Both the position numbers and the translations under genes were made by a program. A stretch of DNA of 64,000 bases, taken from Akebia trifoliata. Its lineage: Eukaryota > Streptophyta > Magnoliopsida > Ranunculales > Lardizabalaceae. The notes under the pieces are model-generated. The model had not been told where the DNA came from, ran no database searches, and worked only from the letters and a program-made list of their open reading frames with translations. Location: the NCBI GenBank assembly GCA_017979445.1, contig CM030718.1, positions 29,011,021 through 29,075,020 of the forward strand. Reading direction: 5' to 3'. This document shows positions 46,322-57,107 of this stretch, piece after piece. The number at the start of each line of letters is the position of its first letter. Within the stretch, counting starts at the first letter, position 1.

Positions 46322-47554
46322 GGTTATACCCAGTCCAGTTCATTTCTAGGGCTTCTAATTTTATAATCAATTTTCTCTTCTTAATTCCATAATCACTGAC
46401 CTCTCTTTCTCACACATTTATTGATTAATGATTTAATGATTAGATATGTTTCTGAGGTTACTGATCTTATTGGAATTTCAACTGTTATTTTTTTAAAGAG
46501 AAGTAGCAAATTGTTGGTTCATGTTTGCTCTTCTTTTGGTTATTTCAATTGGTACATCTCATAGCCTCACACATCAAAATTATTTCATGGAATTTTTTAT
46601 AATGATAAGGAATGAAGAAAGCTTAATCGTTCCATGGTAGAATCACGAAAATGATGCGAGCAATAAGGACCGCTCCAATTGTTATCATACTTATAGTTCA
46701 CGTATCACTAACATGAACATTTCATTCCACGGACAACTCTTGAGATTTAGATTTGATATATTTCAAACATGAGATGTTGATGATATATTTGTATCTGATA
46801 TATTTATTATTTTCAGTTAGATAAATATATCAATCAGGTTGGTGAGATTTTCTTACTAAAACTCGTTGAACTTCGTTAAAAGAAGTGGTCCATTTATTCA
46901 ATGATCTTCATTGAACAAGATGGAATATCCCTCTCATCATCATCTTCTCTGTTTATGTTATGTTTTACGATGGTGAAATACTTTGGAATTTGTTTTTCTT
47001 TTCATTCTAATGCATCAAAGAATATTATTCCATGAAATGAGTATGGAAATAATCCTATATTTGAAGTATACATTATGTAATGTAGATTTTTGGCCTTAAT
47101 TTTTTAGCTTTCTTATTAGAGTTTGCTAAAAATAAATACACTTTGGAAATTGGATTTTGTACTGAAAATGCCCTTACTTTTTTATTAAAATACCAAAACA
47201 CCCTCACATGCTCATTCCCAAGGTGTATTTATTGCACTTTAACGTGTGCCCTAACAAGACCCTTCTTATTATCATATCAGGGTGGCACCATACAAAGCAA
47301 AAGTGTGATGTTTCTACATGGAGACTACCAATGGATGAAGAGCTAATATATTCCTTTTAAGTAGAATTTGGTAGTGTAGCCTCTATGAAATTAATTACCC
47401 AACCCAAGCTTCTATTGTTCATCATCAATTGCTCCTATGTTATTTGCTTGTTTTCTCTTCTTGTTATACAGCTATGTCAAAGGATGTATGTGGCAAGTCC
47501 AATCCTTCCTGTTCGATGTCCTGCCAGTTAGAGTGAGAAGCCCATGGAAGCTGT

Positions 47555-47887
47555 CAGGGACGGATTTACAGTGGGACCAATAGGGGCACTTGCCCCCACA
47601 AATTTTTTTAAGGAGTTGTGCTGGAGTGACCTGAAGATTGTACCACATATCGCACATCCTGACGTGAAAGCGTGTAGGAACCATATGTGGTTTTTGACTC
47701 GTATCTTGATGAAAGCATCTATGGTCCTACACACTTTCATGTCATGATGTGTGATATGAGGTACAATCTTGAGGCCACGTCAGCATTATTCTTTAAAAAA
47801 TATTATATTTTCCCTTTAATAATTTGATATTTTTTGAATTTTTACCCCCACAAAACTTTTCGCAGTCGCCCCTCCCCCCACCGCTCT
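47555..47887. mobile_element. hAT-type MITE (CAGGG-CGGA ends) carrying a nested MITE
   Basis: Left end CAGGGACGGATTTACAG, right end ..CCACCGCTCT, flanked by GAAGCTGT (47547-47554) and GAAGTTTT (47888-47895), matching at 6 of 8 bases. Inner 'aggggcacttgccccc' and 'gtcgcccctcccccc' resemble the element at 57960-58322. The centre is occupied by a family G fold-back element at 47620-47784. Confidence 0.55.
47620..47784. mobile_element. Fold-back MITE, family G, copy 3 (nested)
   Basis: Left GCTGGAGTGACCTGAAGATT, right inverse 'aatcttgaggccacgtcagc'. Inner arms around 'tgacgtgaaagcgtgtagga' and 'tcctacacactttcatgtca' pair extensively. Confidence 0.6.
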
Positions 47888-49129
47888 GAAGTTTTGGGTT
47901 TATTAGAATCCCTTGACTTAGATTTTCTTTCATAGACTAATGAGAAATAACCTAAATGCCCTTTTCTTCAACCTTTAACAAAAATCCCCTTAATTTTCTT
48001 AGAAAAGTCACTCATGTTCTTCAACTTCGTCAGGCAAGTATAGTTTGCCCCCTCTATAAGAAAATCGAAACCCGTAATTTTGTCCCTTTAATAAACACTA
48101 CTACAAGTATTAGAATAACTATCGTGGACTCAAGTTGATTATGTTTCGCCTTGATCAAACAATTCCCAATCACGGTCCTTTTGATTGGATCATCTGTAAA
48201 TGTTATAAAAAGAAAATCAAATTGTGTGCCATGGTCCCTTACTTTAATATGGTGCAAACCTTCGCATATATATGGCCCTTGAAGTCTCCTTGATTAAAAG
48301 AGTTTGATGATTCTCTTATTCTGATACAAACTATGGATCCAAAATTAATCAACCTGAATTTTACATTTCAATTCTAGGAGGTTATAAGAAAGTTCTAAAA
48401 TCTCACCTTGAGATTTCTAGTCTGAGAAAAAATGAATGTTGTTTTGTTACGAATGATCCCAATTTTTTTTTCACAAAACTCAATCCAGTTGGAGTTGAAT
48501 CTGATCCTTGAAGGGCGTCACATGAACATGACTGATTCGAGATCCTCTTTAACTCGGCCAAATATTGATTTTTCTGACTTTGAAAACTTGGCTGAGTTAA
48601 CAACCAGTTTGAATTTGCCTTGTGTTGCACGGACTGCAGGGCCACTAATACGGATGTGCCACGCGAATGTAGGGAACAAAATTATAGGAATTCTAAATGA
48701 AAAAAAGAAAAAAAAAACCTCTAAATTTGGGAGTTCAAGAGTTGTACATTTTCAAAGCCTTTAATTGCAAATTTTTTTTATTATTATTTTAAATTAATCT
48801 AAATTATGAATCCTAGAGAGTTGAGGTGTCATTTGGTTCAACATGAACAGAGGTCCATGCACGAAGTAAAATGTACAAATGAGACTTTGTAGGCATTAAA
48901 ATAGGTTTCTTAGGGATTAATTTCATTATGGAAACCTTCAGGAATAGTTACCCATCTCAGACCTTGGAGACTATAAGCTGTTTTCAAGAGTTTAAATATT
49001 TTTGATTTATTTAAGATGAGATTATGAAGAATCCATTAATCAAATTTATGTAAAAAGACAACCAATTAACTTTTAAGATCCAATAAATACATATTTTTAC
49101 CAATTTAATGTAAAATTGGTTTGAACCAG

Positions 49130-49457
49130 AGTTTGACTCGACCTAGTTGGATCGAATTTTTATTGGAACTCAATATTAAGATCTAAACCCGATCCATTGA
49201 CAATTGGATTCAGATCGGGCCAAACCTGGTTTTATATACAAAATCAAAGTAAACTTTGTACATCTCAACAAATATATAATATAATTTATATGCTTTCTAA
49301 CATATAATCGGATCGAGGCATGATTGATCCATATCCAATTCAATAAGATATCGAATCAGATCCTTCTTGAAATCCAAAACATTGATCTAGACCTGAAGTT
49401 ATCGGATCGGAACAGATCGGATTTCGGGTCTGATCCGATCCATTTATAGCCCTAGAA
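49130..49457. repeat. Dispersed 'GATCCGATCC' repeat, copy 1
   Basis: Rich in 'ggatcgg', 'atcagatc' and related words, ending 'gggtctgatccgatcc' then 'atttatagccctag'. The same end and body occur at 59400-59716. Ends and superfamily are unresolved. Confidence 0.5.
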
Positions 49458-49637
49458 ACGGATCCAATACAATAATCAGCCCATTTATAGACTTCTAGAT
49501 AGTTTTTGGTCCAGATACCAAGCCCAAGTCTAAAAACCCACAAAGAACCCTAGAAACCTCTGCACAAATGTTACATGTACATGTAGTGGACTGAGAGACT
49601 CCTGAGTCTGAGAAGAAACGAAGCGAAGAAGAAAGAA

Positions 49638-52600
49638 ATGGAGTCGAACAAAAGCATACTCTACGAGAGAAAGCAAGCAATCGTTTCTTCTCTCTGTAAA
49701 CATCTCTCCTTAGATCCTGTAAGCTTCACAAACCCTAAATCAGCTTCAATTCGTTTTGTAGATCAGTTTATTTGTTTATTTCGATTTTTGATTGATCTCT
49801 TTGAGTTCAATTATAATTGCTGTTTCAATTTTTTTATTTTTATTAATCTCCACTTATATAGATTCTAAATGCAAAATTGAAATTTTTGACTAATAAATAA
49901 CAGAAAAGATTGAAAATGTAGTTTTTTTTTTTCTAGAATATGCTCCATTTGTGTAGAAATTAGAATTTATAATCTTTTTTTTTTTTTTTTTTTGTGGGGA
50001 ATGATAGTTGAATCTGTTACTGAAATTTATAATTTTTGATGCAGAAAAGCTTCTCAAGTGAAAGCATTGGAACAGATGATCTAAAGAGTTTGTTATCAAA
50101 CATTTTGAAAGTTTCAGGAAATGGTGTTCCTCTCAAAAACAATGAAGAGGTATTATAGTTAAGTTAATTTATTGATTTGGGTCTTCTTGAGCTAGAGTTT
50201 CTGATGTTTGAAAGAAAGTTCAAATTGGTTATAATTTTTAAAGGTTTAAAATCACAGAAGGTATCGAATCTTATTATCGGTTTCATGGGAAACTTAATTC
50301 AAATGTGAAATGGATTGGGCAAGTCTGAGCAAGTTCTCTCGGACGGGTGTTATTGAATTTTGACATTGAAACTTATTTTGGGGTGTAGGTGATGAAATGG
50401 GTAGCATTTGTGGACAGTTTTCCCGTTGATCCTGAAGCTTGCAGTCAAGTTCTTAAAGGACTAAATGAGGATTTGACCCAGAAGTCTATTCTTTTGGGGG
50501 ATGGATTTACGCCTTCGGAAGCAGATATTGTTGTGTTTTCAGCCTTGTATTCTTTTGTGGTATATTATTTTAAATGGGTTTCTCTTGATTTATTTCTTTA
50601 TTCACAAGTAGTATGATCAGGTCTTTAAAAACAACAATAATTTCTGGTGGGGAACAATAACAGTTGTTTTCATTTCATTCAAAGCCTATTGTTTGTAATA
50701 TATTATGAGAATTCTACAAGATGTTCAAGGTTCCTCGTTTTGAGCTGTTGATGAACAAAAAATTTACTTCAATCGGGTTTGTTTATAGTGTTATAAACCT
50801 TTTGTTCTAACTATTACCGACTTCTATTTCATTTCCAGAGTGGTCTTTCAATTGCAGACAGGCAGAAATACCCAAATGTGCTTAGGTGGATAGATTACAT
50901 ACAGGTAGGCCAACATCAACTTTGCTTGGTCTCATTAAGTGGTGTCATCGTATAAAGATTATGCACCCTGACATCTTTATACAATATTCAGTAAAATTTT
51001 CAACCACGCTTATTGAATCTGATATAATATTCACCCACTGTGAACATAATAGAGTGCATGGTTTTAATACTTCTCTGTAGTGCTAACACATGAGCTCCGA
51101 ACTTCCTGTTCTCTGATTTTAACAACTACCATGGTTTTTTGTTTGTGTAGAACAAGGAAGATCTTGGAGGAGTATTTGAAAAGATTCCAGTGGAGAAGAC
51201 TGCATTTGAGCCTCAAGTGAGTAATCTCTTCATCATGATGGCTACTTCGTAGATAGAAGGCCAATCTTTTGATTAAAGGGATTTGCAAAATTTCTTGTAT
51301 GGTTATCCTCAACTACTATTTGTTTCATCTCCACTCTTTCTTGGCAGCTTTTGTGCTTTGTTACTGCCATTTTTTCTTGGTACCAATTTTCAAGTATTTC
51401 ATGGCCGATGTTTCAATACGACACTTCTTGGCACTTGCCATACATACGATAGAGGCCGTTTTCCCTTATTTCTTTTTTTTCCAAAATGAAGTATCATTGA
51501 GAATGTATTATGTACTCATAATTGAGTTTCACTATCCTCCTTCCTAGAAATATAAGGTGCGCATGGAGGCTGAAAAACTCAGAAAGTGTATGTCGTCATC
51601 AGCTTCTTCTCTTTGAATTTTATACGAGATTGGAGTTAAATAACAGCACTACATTTCTTTTTGACCTTTACTTCCACAACTTAACCCCAAAAAAAAATGT
51701 ACTCTAGTAACTTGACAGCTATCTGATTCAAAGTTTCATTCATGCACCACAAATTACTAGATTACAGCCTAGGAAACCTATTGTACCACAAGTATGGCCG
51801 TGCCATCGTATTGGAATTTCTGGAGGTTGCCTTTTTGGACACCTTAACCCTTTGCGCTTGTCAAGGTAAGACTAGTTTCTTCTGTTTCAATGGGAAATTT
51901 TCTCTTACTGTCATAAAGATATATCCATGGTGTGGTCATACGAGCACTGGTGCATTGGATCCAATTAGACCTCGACAATTAAGTTTTCTTCCCTGCTTAC
52001 ACGAAAGTATTAATAAGTACTCTCACAAGATGGGTGGCCTATTGGGAATTCCTTGAGTGGCATCCCACTTTACCTGATTGCCAATACAAGTGTGCTAAAG
52101 AAGGGATATTGAGCAAGTAGCCCATTTAACAGAAATCAGTCTCCCTGTATCGGACATTCTCTGGAATAGCTATCGATACTTACTTGTTCAGTTTTGTATT
52201 GTAGACCTCAAAGAATGTAGGTAAAGTGGCACCTGATTCAAATTTGAAAAAAGGTGTTCTGAGCTCAAAGACAGCAGATAAGTTAGAAGCAGATTCAAAT
52301 TCTAAGAAGAATGATAAGGTAGATGCAGACTCAAATTCAAAGAAGAGTGATAAGTTAGATGCGGACTCGAGTTCAAAGAAGAGTACTGCTGAGGTAATTT
52401 GTTTGTTAAGTTGTGCTGCATTTTTTCTCCTTGTGTTCTTTAGATGCATAATATCAATGCTAGTAATCTCAATGTTATTGATATTGGTCCTTATTTATTT
52501 ATTTTATATGCATCTATGCCTTAATCAGAAATATTTAGAAGTGTCCTTTTTTCAAAGTGGAGTATCGACTTTATTGGAAGCTGATGATAGAATGGGTGTG

Positions 52601-55244
52601 AAAATTATTTTTAAGGAATTATCAATATCCCAAAATCATACGAAATGTCCAAGTTAGCCCTGAACTTATTGTTGCCAACCTTCCCTTGGAGATGCTGATT
52701 TTCCATTTAAGCATATGCAAAATATTTAATTTAATATGTTTCGCAGGGATTACTTGACTTATTCAATGGTCACCTCTAACCGCTTTTGGTCCCAAATCTT
52801 TGGGTTTGCTTTTTTCCATTAAACCTTGGTTACATTTCTTTATGTTATTTGTACCAGTAACCTGTTTATGGATGCTCTTGGAGTAGTCGATCTGGCTCTG
52901 GACCTAACCCTATATTATTATATAGCTCTATATTTCTGAATTTCTATATTTATATTTTTTTTACATATAATTCCCACATTGACATTATGCCACGTTTGTT
53001 GAGAACTTCAAGAAAAAGGTTGTGGGAAATAGTAAAGCAACCGAAGAGAAGAAAAAGGTACCAGAAAAAGAATCACTTGAGAAGGATACAGAAGTCAGTG
53101 TTAGTCTGCTTAATATACAGGTTGCTCTTATTCGCAAGGCTTGGAAGCACCCATCTGCCGATAGGTATGTCCTTTTGTAAATCAACCAATTTTCTTGACT
53201 AGAAAGAATAATAACCTATGAACCACATTAATGAGGTAGCTTGGTGGTTCTCTCAGTGTGCATTTTACATAAGCACATGGTTCTAATCTGTTGAGCGTAT
53301 ATTTTCCTCCACTCTCAGGTGTGTCATATGCCAGTTTTAAGCCCTGTGACCCTCTTATATTCATAGTCCCCCCCTCTCAAATATATTGGTCTTTTGGAGT
53401 AGTTGGTTGGTTAACATGGTATCGAAGTGTTAGGTTTCACGGGATCGATTCTTTCCACCCTTATGGGTGAGGGGGAGTGTTGAGTGTATATTTTCCTCCT
53501 CTCTCGGATGTGTCAAACCCTAGTTAAGCCCCGTGACCCTCCTATATTCATAGTTCCCCCCTCTCCAACAGTCGGTCTTTTGGATTAGTTGGTTGGTTAA
53601 CATAATCATTATGTAGTAAGCAGCTGAAATTATTAAGGGTAAGTAGATCTCAAGGAATTCATGGTGACAGAACTTGGAACTAAGTGATAATTGCATGTGA
53701 AGCTTACATACTCTGCCAAATCAGACCTCTGCCTAATTTGATTTGCTTTATTGCACAGTTTATTGGTTGAGGAGATAGACTTGGGAGATGGCAATATGCG
53801 TCAGGTTGTCAGTGGTCTAGCAAAATATTGCAGTCCGGATGAGTTAATGGTGAGAATATTTCTCAAGCTATCAACTACATAGCCACTTCAAGTCATTTCT
53901 TGTTTTGGTTTCCTCGACTTAAATGTGGCCTCCATTTTATTAATAGTAGTTTTACGGTTTTTAGTCTAATTAGTTGATGGAAGTTGCTTTGTAATTCTCC
54001 ATTAAGACTCTGATCTTTCATGCAGAATCGTAGAGTGGTTCTAATTACAAATGTAAAGCCTGGAAAGCTACGGGATGTAATGTCTGCTGGACTGGTATTT
54101 CTTTTCACCTTGTGACAACCAAAAAGAATCCCTTAGATGGGTGTAGAAACGTTTTACATGTTGTTTGTTTATCAAACTAAACACTTGAGTGTGATCAATT
54201 TGTGTTTCAGGTACTTTGTGCTTCAAATCAGGATCATACGGCTGTGGAGCCTTTACTTCCTCCTGAAGGGGCTAAACTTGGGGAGCGCATTTCATTTTCA
54301 GGGTAATCATGCAAAGTACATAGAATTGGAAAGCTACACTTAAGGATTAAATTAAATTCATAAGATTACCCGGAGATAGATTATATTACATGATACCTAT
54401 CAAAGAAAGAATAGGGATTGATTACATTTGCTGGCTATTAGCTATCAAAGAATTTCTTTTTATCAGTAAAAATATAAAAATAATAATGGTAGTTGTAGGA
54501 TGATTAATACTTTGTGCGACAGATAGGTAAGTTTTTAACTTGAAATTTTGAATGATTCTATCTAGGCACGACGGAAAGCCAGAAGATGTTCTAAACCCAA
54601 AAAAGAAACAGCTGGAGAAGATTACGCTGGTAAGTATTTCAAAGTTTATTATCTTTCCCTTTTGGTTCATCTACACGGAAAGGCTGTCATTAGCTTTGGT
54701 TTGTGGAATTACCATGCATGGCAGCATTTATCTCCTGATTCATTTAGCATTTGTTATGTATCTCACGGAGGAAACTACATGGTGGGCTGCCACTTCTCTC
54801 TATAAAAAATTGAGGTGTCTCATAATCAACCAGAGTCATCCACTTGATGGGCACCACATTACCATGCACTAATGAGTGTTTCCCAATCCATTTCAGGCAT
54901 CTGTAATGAGTTTTTAAACTAAATAAATATCTTGGATGGTTCGGAGTTTTAATTGATTGCATGGTGGTTTGCCTTTAAATCACTTGTGCTTCTCGACTTG
55001 TGATTGTCCACGCTTGTGGGTCCCATCCACACTTGAGTCTCTCCAGTCAAAGATTTGAATTATTTATTTATTTATTTATTATTATTTTTGATGTATGTAT
55101 GTATGTATGTATGTGATGACGGGTTTTCCATGGTTGTAGCATCTTTGCACTGATGACAAGGGCATAGCCACATTCAAGGGAATACCATTCATGACATCTG
55201 CTGGGCCATGCACGTCTTCCATCCCCAAGGCAAGCGTCAAATGA
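49638..55244 (+). CDS. Arc1p/AIMP1-like tRNA-binding (EMAP II, OB-fold) protein
   Basis: Homologues bind tRNA and act as cofactors of aminoacyl-tRNA synthetases, classically methionyl-tRNA synthetase. Exons: 49638-49718, 50045-50149, 50389-50559, 50839-50904, 51151-51216, 52205-52393, 53004-53164, 53759-53849, 54026-54094, 54211-54302, 54566-54629, 55140-55244; phases agree, 419 residues. Residues 1-163 form a GST-C-like helical N-domain (TPSEADIVVFSALYSFV). Residues 164-250 are a Lys/Asp/Ser-rich linker with three near-repeats of DADSNSKKSDKL type. From about 255 the EMAP II-type tRNA-binding domain follows (VALIRKAWKHPSADSLLVEE, NVKPGKLRDVMSAG, VLCASNQDH) and ends in SIPKASVK. The acceptor of exon 7 is the least certain border (GAG at 53001-53003). 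Intron 7 contains a complete TRIM element. The protein lacks a synthetase domain, so it is not a methionyl-tRNA synthetase itself. Confidence 0.92.
53289..53602 (+). mobile_element. Complete TRIM (miniature LTR retrotransposon), 314 bp
   Basis: LTR1 53289-53416 (128 bp) and LTR2 53478-53602 (125 bp) both start TGTTGAG and end GGTTGGTTAACA. The 61-bp interior begins immediately with TGGTATCGAAG, a primer-binding site close to the tRNA-iMet type TGGTATCAGAGC, and ends with the polypurine tract GGGTGAGGGGGAG. Perfect 5-bp target-site duplication TAATC at 53284-53288 and 53603-53607. The LTRs differ at roughly 15 % by eye, so insertion is old. It codes for nothing and must have moved with foreign enzymes. 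It sits in intron 7 of the tRNA-binding protein gene. Confidence 0.92.
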
Positions 55245-55543
55245 TGACGGCATACAGCTCCATATACTTCTCATGCCAATGGTTCCCCATGTTCGTTACA
55301 TGCATGTCAGAAATCTAGTAGGCCATTGCATGCATGTAGGTCACCCTTCATTAGGCCCCATGGTTTGTGCTCCTCTTAATCATATCGTCTGTAAGGTTTG
55401 ATGAAAATCATTAAGAGATTGTCCATCCATATTTAATGGCTCAAAACTTGCCCATCAATGGGCTCTTAACTGCTGAATTCTTGTTGAACGTTAATGATTT
55501 TGCTTACTGAAGTACTGGCTTATACCTTTTGAATTTATTTATT

Positions 55544-55826
55544 GGGAAAATTACTAAAAGAGAGTTAAATGTTTTAATATTTACCAAAAATAATCTATTT
55601 TTTTTTTAAATTACCAAAAACGAATTAAGTTGCTGGACAGTCCAACGTTTTAGAAACTCGTTGGACTGTCCCTGTATTTTAATAGCTTGCTTTAACACTT
55701 TAGCAGTTTAGCCTTCATTTAAAACGTTGGACAGTCCAACGACTTAATTCGTTTTTGATAATTTAAAAAAAAAAAATTATTTTTTAAAAATATTAAAATA
55801 TTCACCCCTCTTTGAGTAATTTTCTC
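55544..55826. mobile_element. Mutator-type fold-back element with 9-bp target duplication
   Basis: 283 bp whose two halves are long inverted repeats, ends GGGAAAATTACTAAAAGAG and CTCTTTGAGTAATTTTCTC. Flanked by a perfect 9-bp duplication TTATTTATT (55535-55543 and 55827-55835), the length made by Mutator-like transposases. The inner arms carry the palindromic word GGACAGTCC three times. Confidence 0.8.
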
Positions 55827-55951
55827 TTATTTATTTTATGTTGGCACAGTCCCTTTCAACTCTATCTCCACACTAGTTTATTTTGGATAATTTTGAGATA
55901 ATCCCCCGGACTTTTCTGAAAAGTAGTGATAACCCCAATTTTTAACATTAA

Positions 55952-56271
55952 TGATGTGTTTGGATTGAGAGAAATAGATAGAAGAGAAGAGAAAGAGAAA
56001 ATAAATGAGCTTCTCTTGTTTGGTTTGTTAAGTTGGGGAAGGGAAGGGAAAAAAAAAAGATGAGTTCTCAAAAAGTGAAGAGATTTGGAGAGAAATCCTT
56101 TTAAAATATTTTATAATTTCAACTTTGCCCTTTGATCTCTTTTAAGACATTTTAAAACTCCAAAATTATCTTAATTTCTCGTGTCAATTCAAACATGGTG
56201 GAGAGAAACTTCTCTTCCCCTTCTCTTAATGAGTTTGTTTTCTCTCTCCTTGTCTCTATCCAAACGTAGTG
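55952..56271. mobile_element. Tourist-like MITE, family T, copy 2
   Basis: About 320 bp, starting 'gatgtgtttggattgagaga' and ending 'ctctatccaaacgtagtg', collinear with the copy at 58413-58717. A TAA precedes the left end, but a matching right-hand copy is not evident. Confidence 0.6.
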
Positions 56272-57107
56272 AGAGAAATAAAGACTCATCAAAATGGACG
56301 ATTGCGAATCATTTGTTTTTTCACAAGTCATTAGATTCCACCTTGTATGATTGAACTTCGATTATTATTTTTTAAATAATTCATTAGGCTCAACAATTTG
56401 ACCCTTTTCTCATTGTAATGTTATATAAAGTCGTAATCTCATCTTAACAACAATCGACGATTGATGGTTTATCATCGTGCAATGATCACATTTTAGAATA
56501 TTTATCAAAAAGTTTATTTTATCCATTTGGAGGAGTACTTATTAAATTTAAGTTACTTTTATACCTTTATATTTTCTGCCTTAAACAAACCTCAAATCTT
56601 ATTTTTAAAATACATTTTATTTATTGAATTAGTTTCCATGATATAACTCAACATCTTGACCATATAAATATAAAATCCAATGGATGAAAATTATCTTAGA
56701 GTTGAATATATATGTGTTGTTGAGATACGCATTGAATCTTAACTTTAGATGTTGAGCCGTGCTACACTGCCTGAGTCAGACACTAGGTCCAACACTAAGT
56801 TGGCCTGGCAGTGCACAAGTAATCATAGATTTATTTTCTCGAGATACAAGTTTAAAAATCAACGGTTTAAAAGTGCCAGGTCAACTCAGTACAAATCTAA
56901 CCGGAGCCCAAGATATTTTGATAGATATTTTTTTTAAATATAAAAAAAAAAAAAAATCTCATTTTAAAATTTAAATACAAATGAAAATGAAGAAGTGAAT
57001 TAGGTATTGAGAACTGTGAATTATCTTTGTTTTAGTGAGCTTTGTTTCTCACATAAACCTTAAACCTAATCATTTTGACTTAAGAGAGGATTTCTAATTC
57101 AAATTCA

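Larger units (their letters stand above)
46322..49637. other. Intergenic region with nested MITEs
   Basis: The first few hundred bases are probable 3' untranslated sequence of the upstream gene. A degenerate copy of the 25338 hairpin element lies near 47145-47270. A hAT-type element (47555-47887) contains a nested family G fold-back (47620-47784). A dispersed repeat at 49130-49457 precedes the tRNA-binding protein gene. Open frames up to 110 codons are not supported. Confidence 0.55.
55245..57107. other. Intergenic region between tRNA-binding protein and FAX genes
   Basis: Bases 55245-55500 are probable 3' untranslated sequence. A Mutator-type fold-back (55544-55826) and a Tourist-like MITE (55952-56271) follow. 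From 56300 to 57000 the DNA is AT-rich with nothing recognised; the last 100 bases are the leader of the FAX gene. No gene is supported. Confidence 0.6.

Noticed and set aside
48432..48764. 110-codon plus-strand open frame
   Set aside because: No domain, ends in a low-complexity Lys run, and lies in repeat-rich spacer DNA.
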